Positions 53,440-62,503 of a stretch of 64,000 nucleotides of DNA are shown one piece after another. Source of the stretch: Buttiauxella agrestis ATCC 33320 (lineage in GTDB: Bacteria > Pseudomonadota > Gammaproteobacteria > Enterobacterales > Enterobacteriaceae); NCBI RefSeq assembly GCF_000735355.1, contig NZ_JMPI01000025.1, positions 1 through 64,000 of the forward strand, given 5' to 3'. Each line of letters begins with the position of its first letter. Within the stretch, counting starts at the first letter, position 1. Both the position numbers and the translations under genes were made by a program. Below the pieces are notes generated by a model. That model was not told the origin of the DNA and searched no databases. It was given only the letters and a program-made list of their open reading frames with translations.

Positions 53440-55080
53440 GTGGAAAAAAAATGGTGGCACAATGCGGTGGTGTACCAAATCTATCCGCGCAGTTTTATGG
53501 ACAGCAACGGCGATGGTATCGGCGACATCAATGGCATCATCAGTAAACTCGACTACCTGCAACAGCTTGGCATCAACCTGATTTGGCTCTCGCCAGTGTA
53601 CCGTTCGCCGATGGATGACAACGGCTACGACATTTCCGACTACGAAGATATTGCCGCCGAATTTGGCACCATGGCGCAGATGGAAACCCTGATTGCGCAG
53701 GCGAAACAGCGCGATATTCATATCCTGATGGATTTAGTCGTCAACCACACCTCTGATGAACACCCCTGGTTTATCGACGCGCTGAAATCGAAAGATAACC
53801 CGTACCGTGATTTTTATATCTGGCGCAAACCTGCGGCAGATGGCGGCCCGCCGAACGATTTCCGCTCGTACTTTGGCGGTAGCGGCTGGGCGTTTGACGA
53901 GGCCAGCGGCGAATATTATCTGCACCAGTTTTCTGTGCGTCAGCCGGATCTCAACTGGGACAACCCGCGCGTTCACGATGAAGTTCACGCCATGATGAAC
54001 CGCTGGCTGGCGAAAGGTATCGGCGGTTTCCGCATGGACGTTATCGATCTGATTGGTAAAGAAGTGGACGCGCAGATTATGGCGAACGGCAAAAATCTGC
54101 ACATGCTGATTCGCCAGATGAACCGCGCCGCCTTTGGTAAAGGGGATTACGTGACGGTGGGTGAAGCCTGGAGTGCCACGCCTGAAGACGCGCTGCTTTA
54201 TAGCGGGGCCGAGCGCGAAGAACTCTCCATGGTTTTCCAGTTCGACCACATTAAACAGTTCTGGGATGGGCACGCCGGGAAATGGCGCAGCAAGCCGTTT
54301 GAACTGGCAAGTTTCAAAGCGGTGATTGAGAAGTGGCAAACCGCACTGGCGCATCAGGGCTGGAATTCGCTGTTCTGGAGCAACCATGATTTACCGCGCG
54401 CGGTGTCTAAATTTGGCGACGAAGGGGTGTTTCGTGAGCCGTCGGCCAAAATGCTCGCCATCGCGCTGCACTGCCTGAAGGGCACACCGTATATCTATCA
54501 GGGCGAAGAGATTGGCATGACCAACGTGCGGTTCGGGAATATCGACGAATACCGCAACATTGAAAGCCTGAATCTTTATCACGAGAGACTGGCGCAAGGC
54601 GTCAGCCATGAAGAGATGATGCTCGGCATTCATGCTAACGGGCGCGATAACGCCCGCACGCCGATGCAGTGGGACGACAGCCCAAACGCAGGTTTTACCA
54701 CTGGTAGTCCATGGATTGCGGTGAATCCGAATTACCGCGAGATCAACGTGGCCGCAGCCCTCGCCGAACCGGATTCAATTCTGTGGCATTACCAGAAAAT
54801 GGTGGCGCTGCGTAAACAGTACCCGGTTTTGGTTTATGGCGATTTTCAGCCTGTCTTGCGCGACCATCCGCAGGTGTTTGCCTGGCTGAGGGCACTTGAT
54901 GGCGAGCGATTGCTGGTGGTCAACAACTTTACCGCCGAGCACCTGACGCTCGATATTCCGCCTGAAATGCAGAACTGGCACGGTGAATGTTTGATCAGCA
55001 ACTACGCACCGCGCGACCAGTTGGCGGTGAGTCTCGAGCTGCAACCTTATGAATCTTTTGCTTTATTAATCGGGAGGTAA
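53440..55080 (+). CDS. GH13 oligo-1,6-glucosidase/isomaltulase-type alpha-glucosidase
   Basis: 546-residue cytoplasmic GH13 subfamily 31 enzyme, GTG start 6 bases after AAGGAG. Catalytic Asp200 (GFRMDVID), Glu242 (TVGEAWSA) and Asp317 (SNHDLPR); calcium-site segment DSNGDGIGD at 21-29. The residue after the nucleophile is Val201, the hallmark of alpha-1,6-specific members such as oligo-1,6-glucosidase and isomaltulase; alpha-1,4 enzymes have Thr or Ala. Thus likely cleaves isomaltulose or isomaltose imported by the ABC system. Confidence 0.92.
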   Translation: MEKKWWHNAVVYQIYPRSFMDSNGDGIGDINGIISKLDYLQQLGINLIWLSPVYRSPMDDNGYDISDYEDIAAEFGTMAQMETLIAQAKQRDIHILMDLVVNHTSDEHPWFIDALKSKDNPYRDFYIWRKPAADGGPPNDFRSYFGGSGWAFDEASGEYYLHQFSVRQPDLNWDNPRVHDEVHAMMNRWLAKGIGGFRMDVIDLIGKEVDAQIMANGKNLHMLIRQMNRAAFGKGDYVTVGEAWSATPEDALLYSGAEREELSMVFQFDHIKQFWDGHAGKWRSKPFELASFKAVIEKWQTALAHQGWNSLFWSNHDLPRAVSKFGDEGVFREPSAKMLAIALHCLKGTPYIYQGEEIGMTNVRFGNIDEYRNIESLNLYHERLAQGVSHEEMMLGIHANGRDNARTPMQWDDSPNAGFTTGSPWIAVNPNYREINVAAALAEPDSILWHYQKMVALRKQYPVLVYGDFQPVLRDHPQVFAWLRALDGERLLVVNNFTAEHLTLDIPPEMQNWHGECLISNYAPRDQLAVSLELQPYESFALLIGR

Positions 55081-55083
55081 ACG

Positions 55084-56733
55084 ATGGCGAGCTGGTGGAA
55101 AGAGGCGGTGGCCTACCAGATTTATCCGCGCAGTTTTAAGGACAGCAACGGCGATGGCATTGGTGACCTGAACGGAATCACCGAAAAACTCGATTACCTC
55201 AAAGACCTCGGAATCGATCTAATTTGGATCTGCCCGATGTACAAATCGCCGAATGATGATAACGGCTACGACATCAGCGATTATCAGGAGATCATGGCAG
55301 AATTTGGCACAATGGCTGATTTTGACCGTCTTCTTGAACAAGTTCACGCCCGTGGAATGCGGCTGATTATCGACTTAGTCGTGAACCACACGTCAGATGA
55401 ACACCCGTGGTTCCTCGAATCCCGTTCCTCACGCGATAACCCAAAACGTGATTGGTACACCTGGCGCGACGGTAAAAATGGTGCAGAACCCAATAATTGG
55501 GAGGGGATTTTTAAAGGCTCAACCTGGGAGTTTGACCCGGTAACAGAGCAATATTTTCTGCATCTGTTTACCCGCCGCCAGCCGGATCTGAACTGGGAAA
55601 ACCACGATGTTCGCCGCGCCGTGTACGACATGATGCGCTGGTGGCTGGATAAAGGCATCGACGGGTTCCGTATCGACGCTATCGCGCACCTGAAAAAAGA
55701 GCCGCTGCTGGCTGATGTGCCTAACCCTGACAAACTGCGCTATGCCCCGTCGATGAAAAGCCACCTGAACTACGATGGGCTACTCGATTACGTCGATGAC
55801 ATGAGCCGTAACGTCTTGCAGCACTACGATATTGTCACCGTTGGTGAGATGAACGGTCTGTTTGCCGATCACGCCGAAGAATGGGTAGGGGAACATCGTA
55901 ACCGGCTGAGTATGGTGTTCCAGTTTGAACACGTGCGGCTGTGGGAACCGGAAGCCGGTTTGCGCCCGGAACCTGGGGTATTAAAGAAAATTTTCACCGC
56001 CTGGCAAGAAGCGCTGGAAGGAAAAGGCTGGAACGCGCTGTATGTGGAAAACCACGACCTGACGCGCATTACTTCGCGCTGGGGCGACACCGAACACCAC
56101 TGGCGAGAAAGTGCGACCTGCATCGCCGCACTCTATTTTCTGATGCAGGGCACGCCGTTTATCTACCAGGGCCAGGAAATCGGTATGACCAATACCCGAT
56201 TCAACAGCCACGACGATTTTGATGACGTGTCAGCGAAAAACATGTGGCGTGAAATGGAAGCGCAGGGCAAAAGCGAAGAAGAGATTATTGCGTTTCTCAC
56301 CAATACCGGGCGCGACAATTCCCGCACACCAATGCAATGGAACGCCTGGCCGAACGCTGGGTTCAGCGATGGCGAGCCGTGGTTTAAGGTGAATGCCAAC
56401 TTTGAAATGATTAACGTCGCCAGCCAGCAGCAAGACCCGGACTCAGTGCTCAACTTCTACCGGGCGTTAATTCAGCTACGCAAAAAGGAGCGAGCGCTGA
56501 TTTACGGGCGTTATGAGCTGGAGCTGGCAGACAACCCGCAAATTTACGCGTATCGGCGTGTGCTGGACGGCGCGGAGTTCGTGGTGCTGTGCAATATGTC
56601 CTCGAAATCGGCGCGCTGGACGAGCGATGAGTTGCCGCTCGAATGGGCCGAATGCGTGTTGGGGAATTATCCGCAGGTTGATGAACTCTATCGGCTGCAC
56701 CCGTGGGAAGCACGAATTTATAAGTTGGCATAA
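55084..56733 (+). CDS. GH13 alpha-glucosidase, second paralogue
   Basis: 549-residue GH13_31 enzyme starting 3 bp after the first glucosidase. Catalytic Asp198 (GFRIDAIA), Glu255 (TVGEMNG) and Asp325 (ENHDLTR). The residue after the nucleophile is Ala199, not Val, predicting that it is not restricted to alpha-1,6 bonds. In Erwinia pal operons two such hydrolases (PalQ, PalZ) act on different sucrose isomers; the same division is plausible here. Not TreC-like in context, since no PTS gene adjoins. Confidence 0.92.
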   Translation: MASWWKEAVAYQIYPRSFKDSNGDGIGDLNGITEKLDYLKDLGIDLIWICPMYKSPNDDNGYDISDYQEIMAEFGTMADFDRLLEQVHARGMRLIIDLVVNHTSDEHPWFLESRSSRDNPKRDWYTWRDGKNGAEPNNWEGIFKGSTWEFDPVTEQYFLHLFTRRQPDLNWENHDVRRAVYDMMRWWLDKGIDGFRIDAIAHLKKEPLLADVPNPDKLRYAPSMKSHLNYDGLLDYVDDMSRNVLQHYDIVTVGEMNGLFADHAEEWVGEHRNRLSMVFQFEHVRLWEPEAGLRPEPGVLKKIFTAWQEALEGKGWNALYVENHDLTRITSRWGDTEHHWRESATCIAALYFLMQGTPFIYQGQEIGMTNTRFNSHDDFDDVSAKNMWREMEAQGKSEEEIIAFLTNTGRDNSRTPMQWNAWPNAGFSDGEPWFKVNANFEMINVASQQQDPDSVLNFYRALIQLRKKERALIYGRYELELADNPQIYAYRRVLDGAEFVVLCNMSSKSARWTSDELPLEWAECVLGNYPQVDELYRLHPWEARIYKLA

Positions 56734-56738
56734 AAGGC

Positions 56739-56816
56739 CTGTCGGATGACGCTGCGCTTATCCAACCTACGAAAAACGGTTTTGTAGGGTGGATAAGCGC
56801 AGCGTCATCCACCGTT
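56739..56816. repeat. REP/BIME pair after the glucosidase operon
   Basis: TGTCGGATGACGCTGCGCTT.. and TAGGGTGGATAAGCGCAGCG.. facing units with an intervening ACGAAAAACGGTTTTGT palindrome-like spacer. Placed at the operon end. Confidence 0.8.
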
Positions 56817-56908
56817 TGCGCCAAACGACTCGAAGTCTCAGAGCAACCCTATACAGTAACGGCGCGGCCTGCGTTATGATGTGCGCTGGTTTTTAACAAG
56901 GAGGGGTT

Positions 56909-57709
56909 ATGTTGACGACAACATTTCCAGCTTTGCAGCCGACGACCATCAATGCCATTAATACCCTTGGCGAGTGGCTTTCTCACAATGAGTTTGCCGC
57001 GCCACCTGCGGTTTGCGATGGTGAATTGATTATCCTCGCGGGTAATGCCGTTATCCCTACCATTGATGCAGCTTGCGAGCTTGCCGCCAATAGTGAATTG
57101 CCGCTGCTGATTACCGGCGGAATTGGCCATTCGACCACTTTTTTATATGCAGCGATCGCTCAGCACCCGCGCTACAACACCATTCCCACCACTGGCCGCG
57201 CAGAAGCCGCAATTATTAAAGACATTGCGACCGGGTTCTGGAAAGTCCCGGCAGAAAAAGTGCTGACCGAAGAGAAGTCCACTAACTGTGGCGAGAACGC
57301 ACGCTTCACTTATGATTTGATGCAAACGCGGGAAATAACGCCCGCTCGCGCGATTATCATTCAGGACCCAACCATGCAGCGCCGTACCGTCGCGACCTTT
57401 GAACGCGTCTGGCAACGTGATGCGCATCAGCCGCAATGGCGCAGTTGGCCGGGTTTAGTGCCTCGGTTAGTCAGTGACCAAACCCATACCGCGTTTAGCC
57501 TGCATGAAAAGGGCTTATGGCCGGTTGAACGGTATATTTCACTGGCGCTGGGGGAAATCCCGCGAATCAGAGATGATGCGCAGGGCTACGGGCCGCAAGG
57601 GCGTGACTTTATTAGCCATGTTGATATTCCGCTTGCGGTGATTAGTGCCTGGGAAATTCTGGCTAATGACGCCGCGCTGGCGCAATTAATGCACGAGCGC
57701 GGCTTGTAA
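56909..57709 (+). CDS. ydcF: YdcF family protein (DUF218)
   Basis: 266 residues, the same length as E. coli YdcF, which binds SAM in crystals but has no known reaction. DUF218 motifs: IILAGNAVIPTIDAACELA, PLLITGGIGHSTTFLY, STNCGENARFTYDL, IIQDPTMQRRTVATF, YGPQGRDFISHVD. Start has AAGGAGG 8 bases upstream. Ends 4 bp from the convergent isomerase gene, with no terminator between. Confidence 0.94.
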   Translation: MLTTTFPALQPTTINAINTLGEWLSHNEFAAPPAVCDGELIILAGNAVIPTIDAACELAANSELPLLITGGIGHSTTFLYAAIAQHPRYNTIPTTGRAEAAIIKDIATGFWKVPAEKVLTEEKSTNCGENARFTYDLMQTREITPARAIIIQDPTMQRRTVATFERVWQRDAHQPQWRSWPGLVPRLVSDQTHTAFSLHEKGLWPVERYISLALGEIPRIRDDAQGYGPQGRDFISHVDIPLAVISAWEILANDAALAQLMHERGL

Positions 57710-57713
57710 ATGA

Positions 57714-59132
57714 TTAACGATGCAGGTAACAGTTCACCCCTAAATACTTAGTGAATGCTTCCTGCAAAACCACACCCGTCGCCGAATGGTTCATGGCGAC
57801 GTGGTGCTCAAAGCCATTGTTACAAATCCACGCCAGTAAATTCTCCAGATGCGGCACTTCAATCACCGCGCGGCAACCTACGGTATCTAACGCATCATCA
57901 ACCGATTGCCCTTCGCCGACATAGGCTTTCACCTCACCGGTAAAATCATCAGAAGAGAGGCGGAAGTAGGTCAGCGGGCCACTTTTCAGGCGACCATGTA
58001 CTGCGCCGCAGGTGTTCTCTTTGCCGACCGTTGTGCCGATAATATCAGCGGTGCCCATCGACGGAGATTCCAGGCTGCTGCTGGCAAAGTTCCCGCAGTG
58101 GAATAACACGCATTTGTTGCGATCGTCGCCGAAGTTGTTGTTCCAGTCGGCAATCGAGGCCGGGTTAAGCGACGCACTGGCGAGGGCATACATCGACAAT
58201 GCGCCCATCACGTCGACTTCGCAGGCGCTTGGCATCAACTGCCCGGACATCACGCTCATAATCGAACAAACATTAATGCCGAGGTTTTCCTGAAGCGACG
58301 TCCAGCACTGGATCGCCGTGGTGTCGATGTCGTTTGCCACGACCCATTCGCTGATCACCACAAACAGTTTTGCCATTTGGGTTAACTTATCGGCGGGAAT
58401 GCCGCTGGCATCGGCGTTTTCAATTAAGATGCCGCGCTTCTCATGCACTCGCAGGTCGTCATCGCTGATGTGTTTGATGCGGGTGAAAATTTCAGACAGG
58501 TCGAGGGTTTCAACCGCCACGCCCATTTTTTCGAGCAGTTTTTCGCTGTAACGCACGGTGTTAAAGCTGGCCGGGCGCGCACCAATTGCCCCGATGCGCA
58601 CGCCCTGCATTGATTTCACTACCCGGCAGATTTGCGCGAAGCGCTGTAAATCGTGTTCGAACACTTCACCGCTTAACGCACACACATGCTGCGTGGTGAG
58701 CGTGAAGGGGATGTTGTACTGGCGCAGGTTGTTGCACAGGGAAATTTTCCCGCAGAAGCTGTCGCGGCGTGTCGCCAGGCCCATTTTGTCGAGATTGTCC
58801 TCTTCGGCCTGGATTAACACCGGGACTTTCAAACCGGAAAGACGAATCGCTTCTGCTACCGCTTTTTCATCGCCAAAGTTTGGCAACAGCACCACCACTC
58901 CATGAATGTCGTCACGATGCTGGCGGAACAGTTCGGCACAGACTTTAGCATCCTGACGGGTTTCCACACCGCCGAGATGCGTTTGCCCATCTTTAAGCAT
59001 CACGGTTTTGATACCCAGTTTGCTAAATAAGGCTTCGGCTTGTTCATGCGCCTGCGCCACTAAATAGCTTGGGAAGAACCCGCGGTTGCCGATGATCACA
59101 CCGAAGGTCAGTTGTTTAGGGATTCTGGACAT
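57714..59132 (-). CDS. L-fucose/L-arabinose isomerase-fold sugar isomerase
   Basis: 472-residue protein of the FucI/AraA superfamily (start MSRIPKQLTFGVIIGNRGFFPSY). Metal-ligand type residues occur in WTSLQENLGINVCSIMS (Glu), EVDVMGALSMYAL (Asp), and the C-terminal part has HCGNFASS and HHVAMNHSATG (His). It interconverts an aldose and ketose; FucI and AraA accept L-fucose, D-arabinose or L-arabinose. Last gene of a minus-strand operon with kinase, split transketolase and ABC importer, so it should make the ketose for the kinase. Substrate unknown. Confidence 0.85.
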   Translation of the reverse strand: MSRIPKQLTFGVIIGNRGFFPSYLVAQAHEQAEALFSKLGIKTVMLKDGQTHLGGVETRQDAKVCAELFRQHRDDIHGVVVLLPNFGDEKAVAEAIRLSGLKVPVLIQAEEDNLDKMGLATRRDSFCGKISLCNNLRQYNIPFTLTTQHVCALSGEVFEHDLQRFAQICRVVKSMQGVRIGAIGARPASFNTVRYSEKLLEKMGVAVETLDLSEIFTRIKHISDDDLRVHEKRGILIENADASGIPADKLTQMAKLFVVISEWVVANDIDTTAIQCWTSLQENLGINVCSIMSVMSGQLMPSACEVDVMGALSMYALASASLNPASIADWNNNFGDDRNKCVLFHCGNFASSSLESPSMGTADIIGTTVGKENTCGAVHGRLKSGPLTYFRLSSDDFTGEVKAYVGEGQSVDDALDTVGCRAVIEVPHLENLLAWICNNGFEHHVAMNHSATGVVLQEAFTKYLGVNCYLHR

Positions 59133-59156
59133 AGCTTCACTCCGCTCAAAATAGAT

Positions 59157-60647
59157 TTAATTTGGCTGAAAGCGGCAACGCGCCACGGCTTCAAGCCATT
59201 GTTTATAGTTTTCTTGCATGGTTTTTTGTTGTTCTGCCTGCGGCTGCAAACGCTCGCCACAGTGGGCTAATGCGGCAAGCGGTGTTCCGTCTTGCCACCA
59301 GCCGAGGGTTTTTCCGGCAAGCAGCGTTGCGCCGAGTGCGGAGATTTCAGCAGCGGGCTGAATGATTAACGGGCGTTGCAGCACATCTGCCTGTAATTGC
59401 ATCAGCCAGCGGTTTTGGGTAGCGGTGCCATCCACGCACAATGATTCGAGGCGCTCGCCAGTCGCCTGTTCCATAGCGAAAAACACATCGGCAATTTGAT
59501 AGACCAGCGATTCCAGTGCGGCTCGCGCCAGCACTGCAGGCGTAGCGGCATCCGTCAGGCCGCAAATCATGCCGCGAGCGTATAAATCCCACCACGGCGC
59601 ACCGAGCCCGGAAAGCGCCGGCACGTAATACACGCCCTGGTTACTTTCTGCCGATTGCGCAAGCTCGGTGAGTTTTGCCGGATCGGTGATACCTAACATT
59701 TTCCCCAACCAGGCGGCACCGGAACCGGTGTGAGTGATATTGCCTTCCAGCGCGTAGTTCAGCTCACCGTCATGCCAGGCAAGCGTAGTGCTCAGGCGAT
59801 TACTGCGGTTTACCGGCTCCGGGAGTGAAAGCATCAAAGAAGAACCGGTGCCATAAGTGGCTTTCACCACATGGCCACAGACACTGCGCTGCGCGTAGAG
59901 TGCCGCGTGTGAATCACCGATAAGCGCCAGCACTGGCGTGCCAATCGGCAAACCGGCAATGGTGTTGATTTGCACTTCGCCATGGTGACCGGAAGATGCG
60001 CGCACCTCCGCCAGTGCCGCACGCGGAATGCCGAATAATTTGAGTAATTCGTCGTCCCATTCGCCCCGGTAAATATTAAACAGCTGGGTGCGGGCGGCAT
60101 TGGAGTAGTCGGTAGTGAACGAATGCCCGGCGGTCAGTTGCCAGTTCAACCAGGAGTCGATTGTCCCGATACACAGCTCGCCCGCGTCGGCACGTTTCAT
60201 GCCGTCCGGAATGGCATCGAGCAGGGCGCGGATTTTCGCCGCCGGGAATAACGGATCGACGGGCAGGCCAGTCAGGCGAGTGATCAGTTCACCATGGCCC
60301 TGCGTTAACAGTTGCTCGCAAGTTTGTTCTGAACGGCGATCTTGCCAGCTCACAACGGGTGTTAACGGTTTACCATCAAGGCGCTGCCACACCAACACGG
60401 ATTCACGCTGGTTGCTTATCGCAACGCCCGCGACGTTGGCTGTGCCGAGTTGTCGCAGACAGCCGCTCAATGCTTCACACACGGCATGCCAAAGTGCTAC
60501 GGGGTCTTGTTCTGCAAGCCCTGGTGCCGGGTGCGTCATTGCCACGCCGACACTGTAACGGGCGCAGATTTCCCCGTTACGATTCACCGCCACCACTTTG
60601 GCGTTAGTGGTGCCCTCATCAATAGCCAGAATTACCGGGCTGGACAT
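59157..60647 (-). CDS. FGGY-family carbohydrate kinase
   Basis: 496 residues from the ATG at 60647 (MSSPVILAIDEGTTNAKVVAV), 7 bases after AAGGAG. N-terminal ATPase motif LAIDEGTTNAK, VVSWQDRRSEQ, the second-domain phosphate motif KATYGTGSSLM and adenosine motif (ALESLVYQIADVFFAM). Family members phosphorylate glycerol, xylulose, ribulose, fuculose or apulose. Between isomerase and transketolase genes it should phosphorylate the ketose before cleavage. Confidence 0.9.
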   Translation of the reverse strand: MSSPVILAIDEGTTNAKVVAVNRNGEICARYSVGVAMTHPAPGLAEQDPVALWHAVCEALSGCLRQLGTANVAGVAISNQRESVLVWQRLDGKPLTPVVSWQDRRSEQTCEQLLTQGHGELITRLTGLPVDPLFPAAKIRALLDAIPDGMKRADAGELCIGTIDSWLNWQLTAGHSFTTDYSNAARTQLFNIYRGEWDDELLKLFGIPRAALAEVRASSGHHGEVQINTIAGLPIGTPVLALIGDSHAALYAQRSVCGHVVKATYGTGSSLMLSLPEPVNRSNRLSTTLAWHDGELNYALEGNITHTGSGAAWLGKMLGITDPAKLTELAQSAESNQGVYYVPALSGLGAPWWDLYARGMICGLTDAATPAVLARAALESLVYQIADVFFAMEQATGERLESLCVDGTATQNRWLMQLQADVLQRPLIIQPAAEISALGATLLAGKTLGWWQDGTPLAALAHCGERLQPQAEQQKTMQENYKQWLEAVARCRFQPN

Positions 60648-60649
60648 GG

Positions 60650-61594
60650 CTATGCTCCTTTGCAAAGCGCCGTGGCGGAACGTGTGACTCCTGCGGCATC
60701 AATTCCATGATGAGCACGCATCTCCTTGCGATCCGCCGCAATAGCATAGCTACCGTCTGCAATGCCGAGCCGCAACAACGGTATACCGCATCCGGCTTCC
60801 GCTAAGACTTCAGCGACCAGGCTGCCGACACCGCCATTCACGTTGTGCTCTTCAACGGTTATCACGTGGCGTGAATTTTTAAGCATGGTGAGAAGTTGTG
60901 CGGTATCGCAAGGGCGGATAGACGGAACGTTGATCACCGCCGCATTAATACCCAAATCTGCGAGTTGTGCCGCCGCCGTGACGATTTCATGCACTGTTGA
61001 GCCCATGGCGACTAATGCCACATCATCGCCTTCGCGCAGCTGATTAATGGCACCGGGTTTGAACTGATAATCTGCGTCGTGCAGTTCCGGCAATGCTTTG
61101 CCGTCAAGACGAATGTAGACCGGGCCAACGTGTTCCAGCGCGTAGTCAATAATCTGGCGGCATTCAATCGGGCACGATGGCGCATAGATTTCGATGTTGC
61201 CAAAACCGCGCAGCACGGCGATGTCGTCAATGCTGTGGTGGGTGCTGGCGAGCGGGCCATAGCTGGCTCCGGCATTGAGGCCAAACAATTTTACGTTGCT
61301 GTTGTTGTAGCAAACGTCGACTTTGATCTGTTCGTTTGCGCGCGAAATCAAAAACGGTGCCGCGTTGCAGGTGACGGCGATTTTGCCGCCCATCGACAAG
61401 CCGACCGCCGTGCCCACCAGCGTCTGCTCTGCAATGCCGACATTCACCAGTCGGTCAGGAAACTGCTTCATAAAGGGTGAAATTTTTGCCGTAGAGGTTG
61501 AGTCTGCAACCACCGGTACCAGGTCTACGCCGCGCTCGACGGCGTCAATAAAGGCATTCACCATTACGGTTGCCAGGTGTTCGCTATTACTCAT
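60650..61594 (-). CDS. Transketolase, C-terminal subunit (pyrimidine + C domain)
   Basis: 314-residue half-transketolase: pyrimidine-binding domain with the cofactor Glu in NVGIAEQTLVGTAVGLSMGG (about 52-70) and a C-terminal transketolase domain (EIYAPSCPIE; VITVEEHNVNGGVGSLVAEVL). Starts 8 bp inside the N-terminal subunit gene, indicating coupled translation and subunit assembly. Such split transketolases act in specialised pathways (for example apulose-4-phosphate transketolase AptAB, sulfofructose transketolase SqwGH), not in the pentose phosphate core. Confidence 0.9.
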   Translation of the reverse strand: MSNSEHLATVMVNAFIDAVERGVDLVPVVADSTSTAKISPFMKQFPDRLVNVGIAEQTLVGTAVGLSMGGKIAVTCNAAPFLISRANEQIKVDVCYNNSNVKLFGLNAGASYGPLASTHHSIDDIAVLRGFGNIEIYAPSCPIECRQIIDYALEHVGPVYIRLDGKALPELHDADYQFKPGAINQLREGDDVALVAMGSTVHEIVTAAAQLADLGINAAVINVPSIRPCDTAQLLTMLKNSRHVITVEEHNVNGGVGSLVAEVLAEAGCGIPLLRLGIADGSYAIAADRKEMRAHHGIDAAGVTRSATALCKGA

Positions 61595-62417
61595 CTTTCA
61601 GTTCCTCCAGCGCCAGTTCGATTTCGTCACCTTTTGGTATCCGGTGGTGCCACTCCGCGCGTCCCTGAATAAAGGAGATGCCCGCGCCTTTGGTGGTGTT
61701 GGCAATGACAACGTGCGGTTTGCCGTGCGGCTGTAATCCTTCAATTGTGGCGACCACATCAGCCATGTCGTTGCCACGGCACTCGGTCACTTCCATGCCG
61801 AACGCGCGCCATTTCTCATCCAGCGGGTCGGTATTGAGAATGTCTTTGGTCGAGCCCGCGAGTTGCAGATTGTTTTTGTCGTTAATGATGATCAGGTTAT
61901 CGAGCTGGTAATGTGCCGCGACCAGCGCTGCTTCCCAGTTGCTGCCTTCCGCCAGCTCACCATCGCCAGTCACCACAAAGACGCGGCGCTGGCTGTTGTT
62001 GCGTTTGGCCGCCAGCGCGATGCCAACGGCGACCGGCAGACCGTGGCCGAGCGCACCTGTATTCAGTTCAACACCCGGCGTTTTGTGTTTCACCGGGTGG
62101 CCGGGCAGGTGAGAGTCGGCATGCTGATAAGTCGGCAACCATTCCACGGGAATAAACCCAGCTTCAGCCAGCACACAGTAATAACCGCCTACCGCATGGC
62201 CTTTAGACTGAATGTAGATGTCACGTTCATCGCTGTTAATCAGCTGCGGCGAACAATTCAGTATTCGGAAGTACAGGGCGGTTAAGATTTCTACCTGTGA
62301 TAAATCAGCCCCGGTATGGCCGCCAGCCGGGCTGTTGGCATTGAGCAGGACGATGCGGCGACGGACGGCGCGCGCTCTCTTTTCCAGATCCGTAACTGAC
62401 AGTGCGAACGGATTCAT
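61587..62417 (-). CDS. Transketolase, N-terminal subunit (thiamine diphosphate domain)
   Basis: 276 residues from the ATG at 62417, 7 bases after AAGGGG; the frame runs upstream to 62486 but through the spacer. The ThDP/Mg motif GDGELAEGSNWEAALVAAHYQLDNLIIINDKNNLQ is intact, with H residues SKGHAVG and GALGHGLPVAVG. Forms the active enzyme with the subunit encoded by the overlapping downstream gene. Expected to transfer a two-carbon unit from the phosphorylated ketose. Confidence 0.9.
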   Translation of the reverse strand: MNPFALSVTDLEKRARAVRRRIVLLNANSPAGGHTGADLSQVEILTALYFRILNCSPQLINSDERDIYIQSKGHAVGGYYCVLAEAGFIPVEWLPTYQHADSHLPGHPVKHKTPGVELNTGALGHGLPVAVGIALAAKRNNSQRRVFVVTGDGELAEGSNWEAALVAAHYQLDNLIIINDKNNLQLAGSTKDILNTDPLDEKWRAFGMEVTECRGNDMADVVATIEGLQPHGKPHVVIANTTKGAGISFIQGRAEWHHRIPKGDEIELALEELKDE

Positions 62418-62463
62418 AGTGTTACCCCTTGCATTAAAAATCATATATGAATAATTATTCCAT

Positions 62464-62483
62464 GCGGGTAAAAAAATACCCGC
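62464..62483 (-). other. Intercistronic hairpin between permease and transketolase genes
   Basis: GCGGGTA (62464-62470) / TACCCGC (62477-62483) with a 6-base loop of A on the plus strand (U in mRNA), inside the 86-bp gap between the RbsC-type permease and the transketolase subunit. Possibly an mRNA processing or attenuation point separating transport from catabolic genes. Confidence 0.5.
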
Positions 62484-62503
62484 CATTGAGGATCTGTGAC
62501 GCG

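Noticed and set aside
55084-56733. Trehalose-6-phosphate hydrolase (TreC) for the second GH13 gene
   Set aside because: Similar in length and family, but the operon imports sugar by an ABC system without phosphorylation and no treB-type PTS gene is present.
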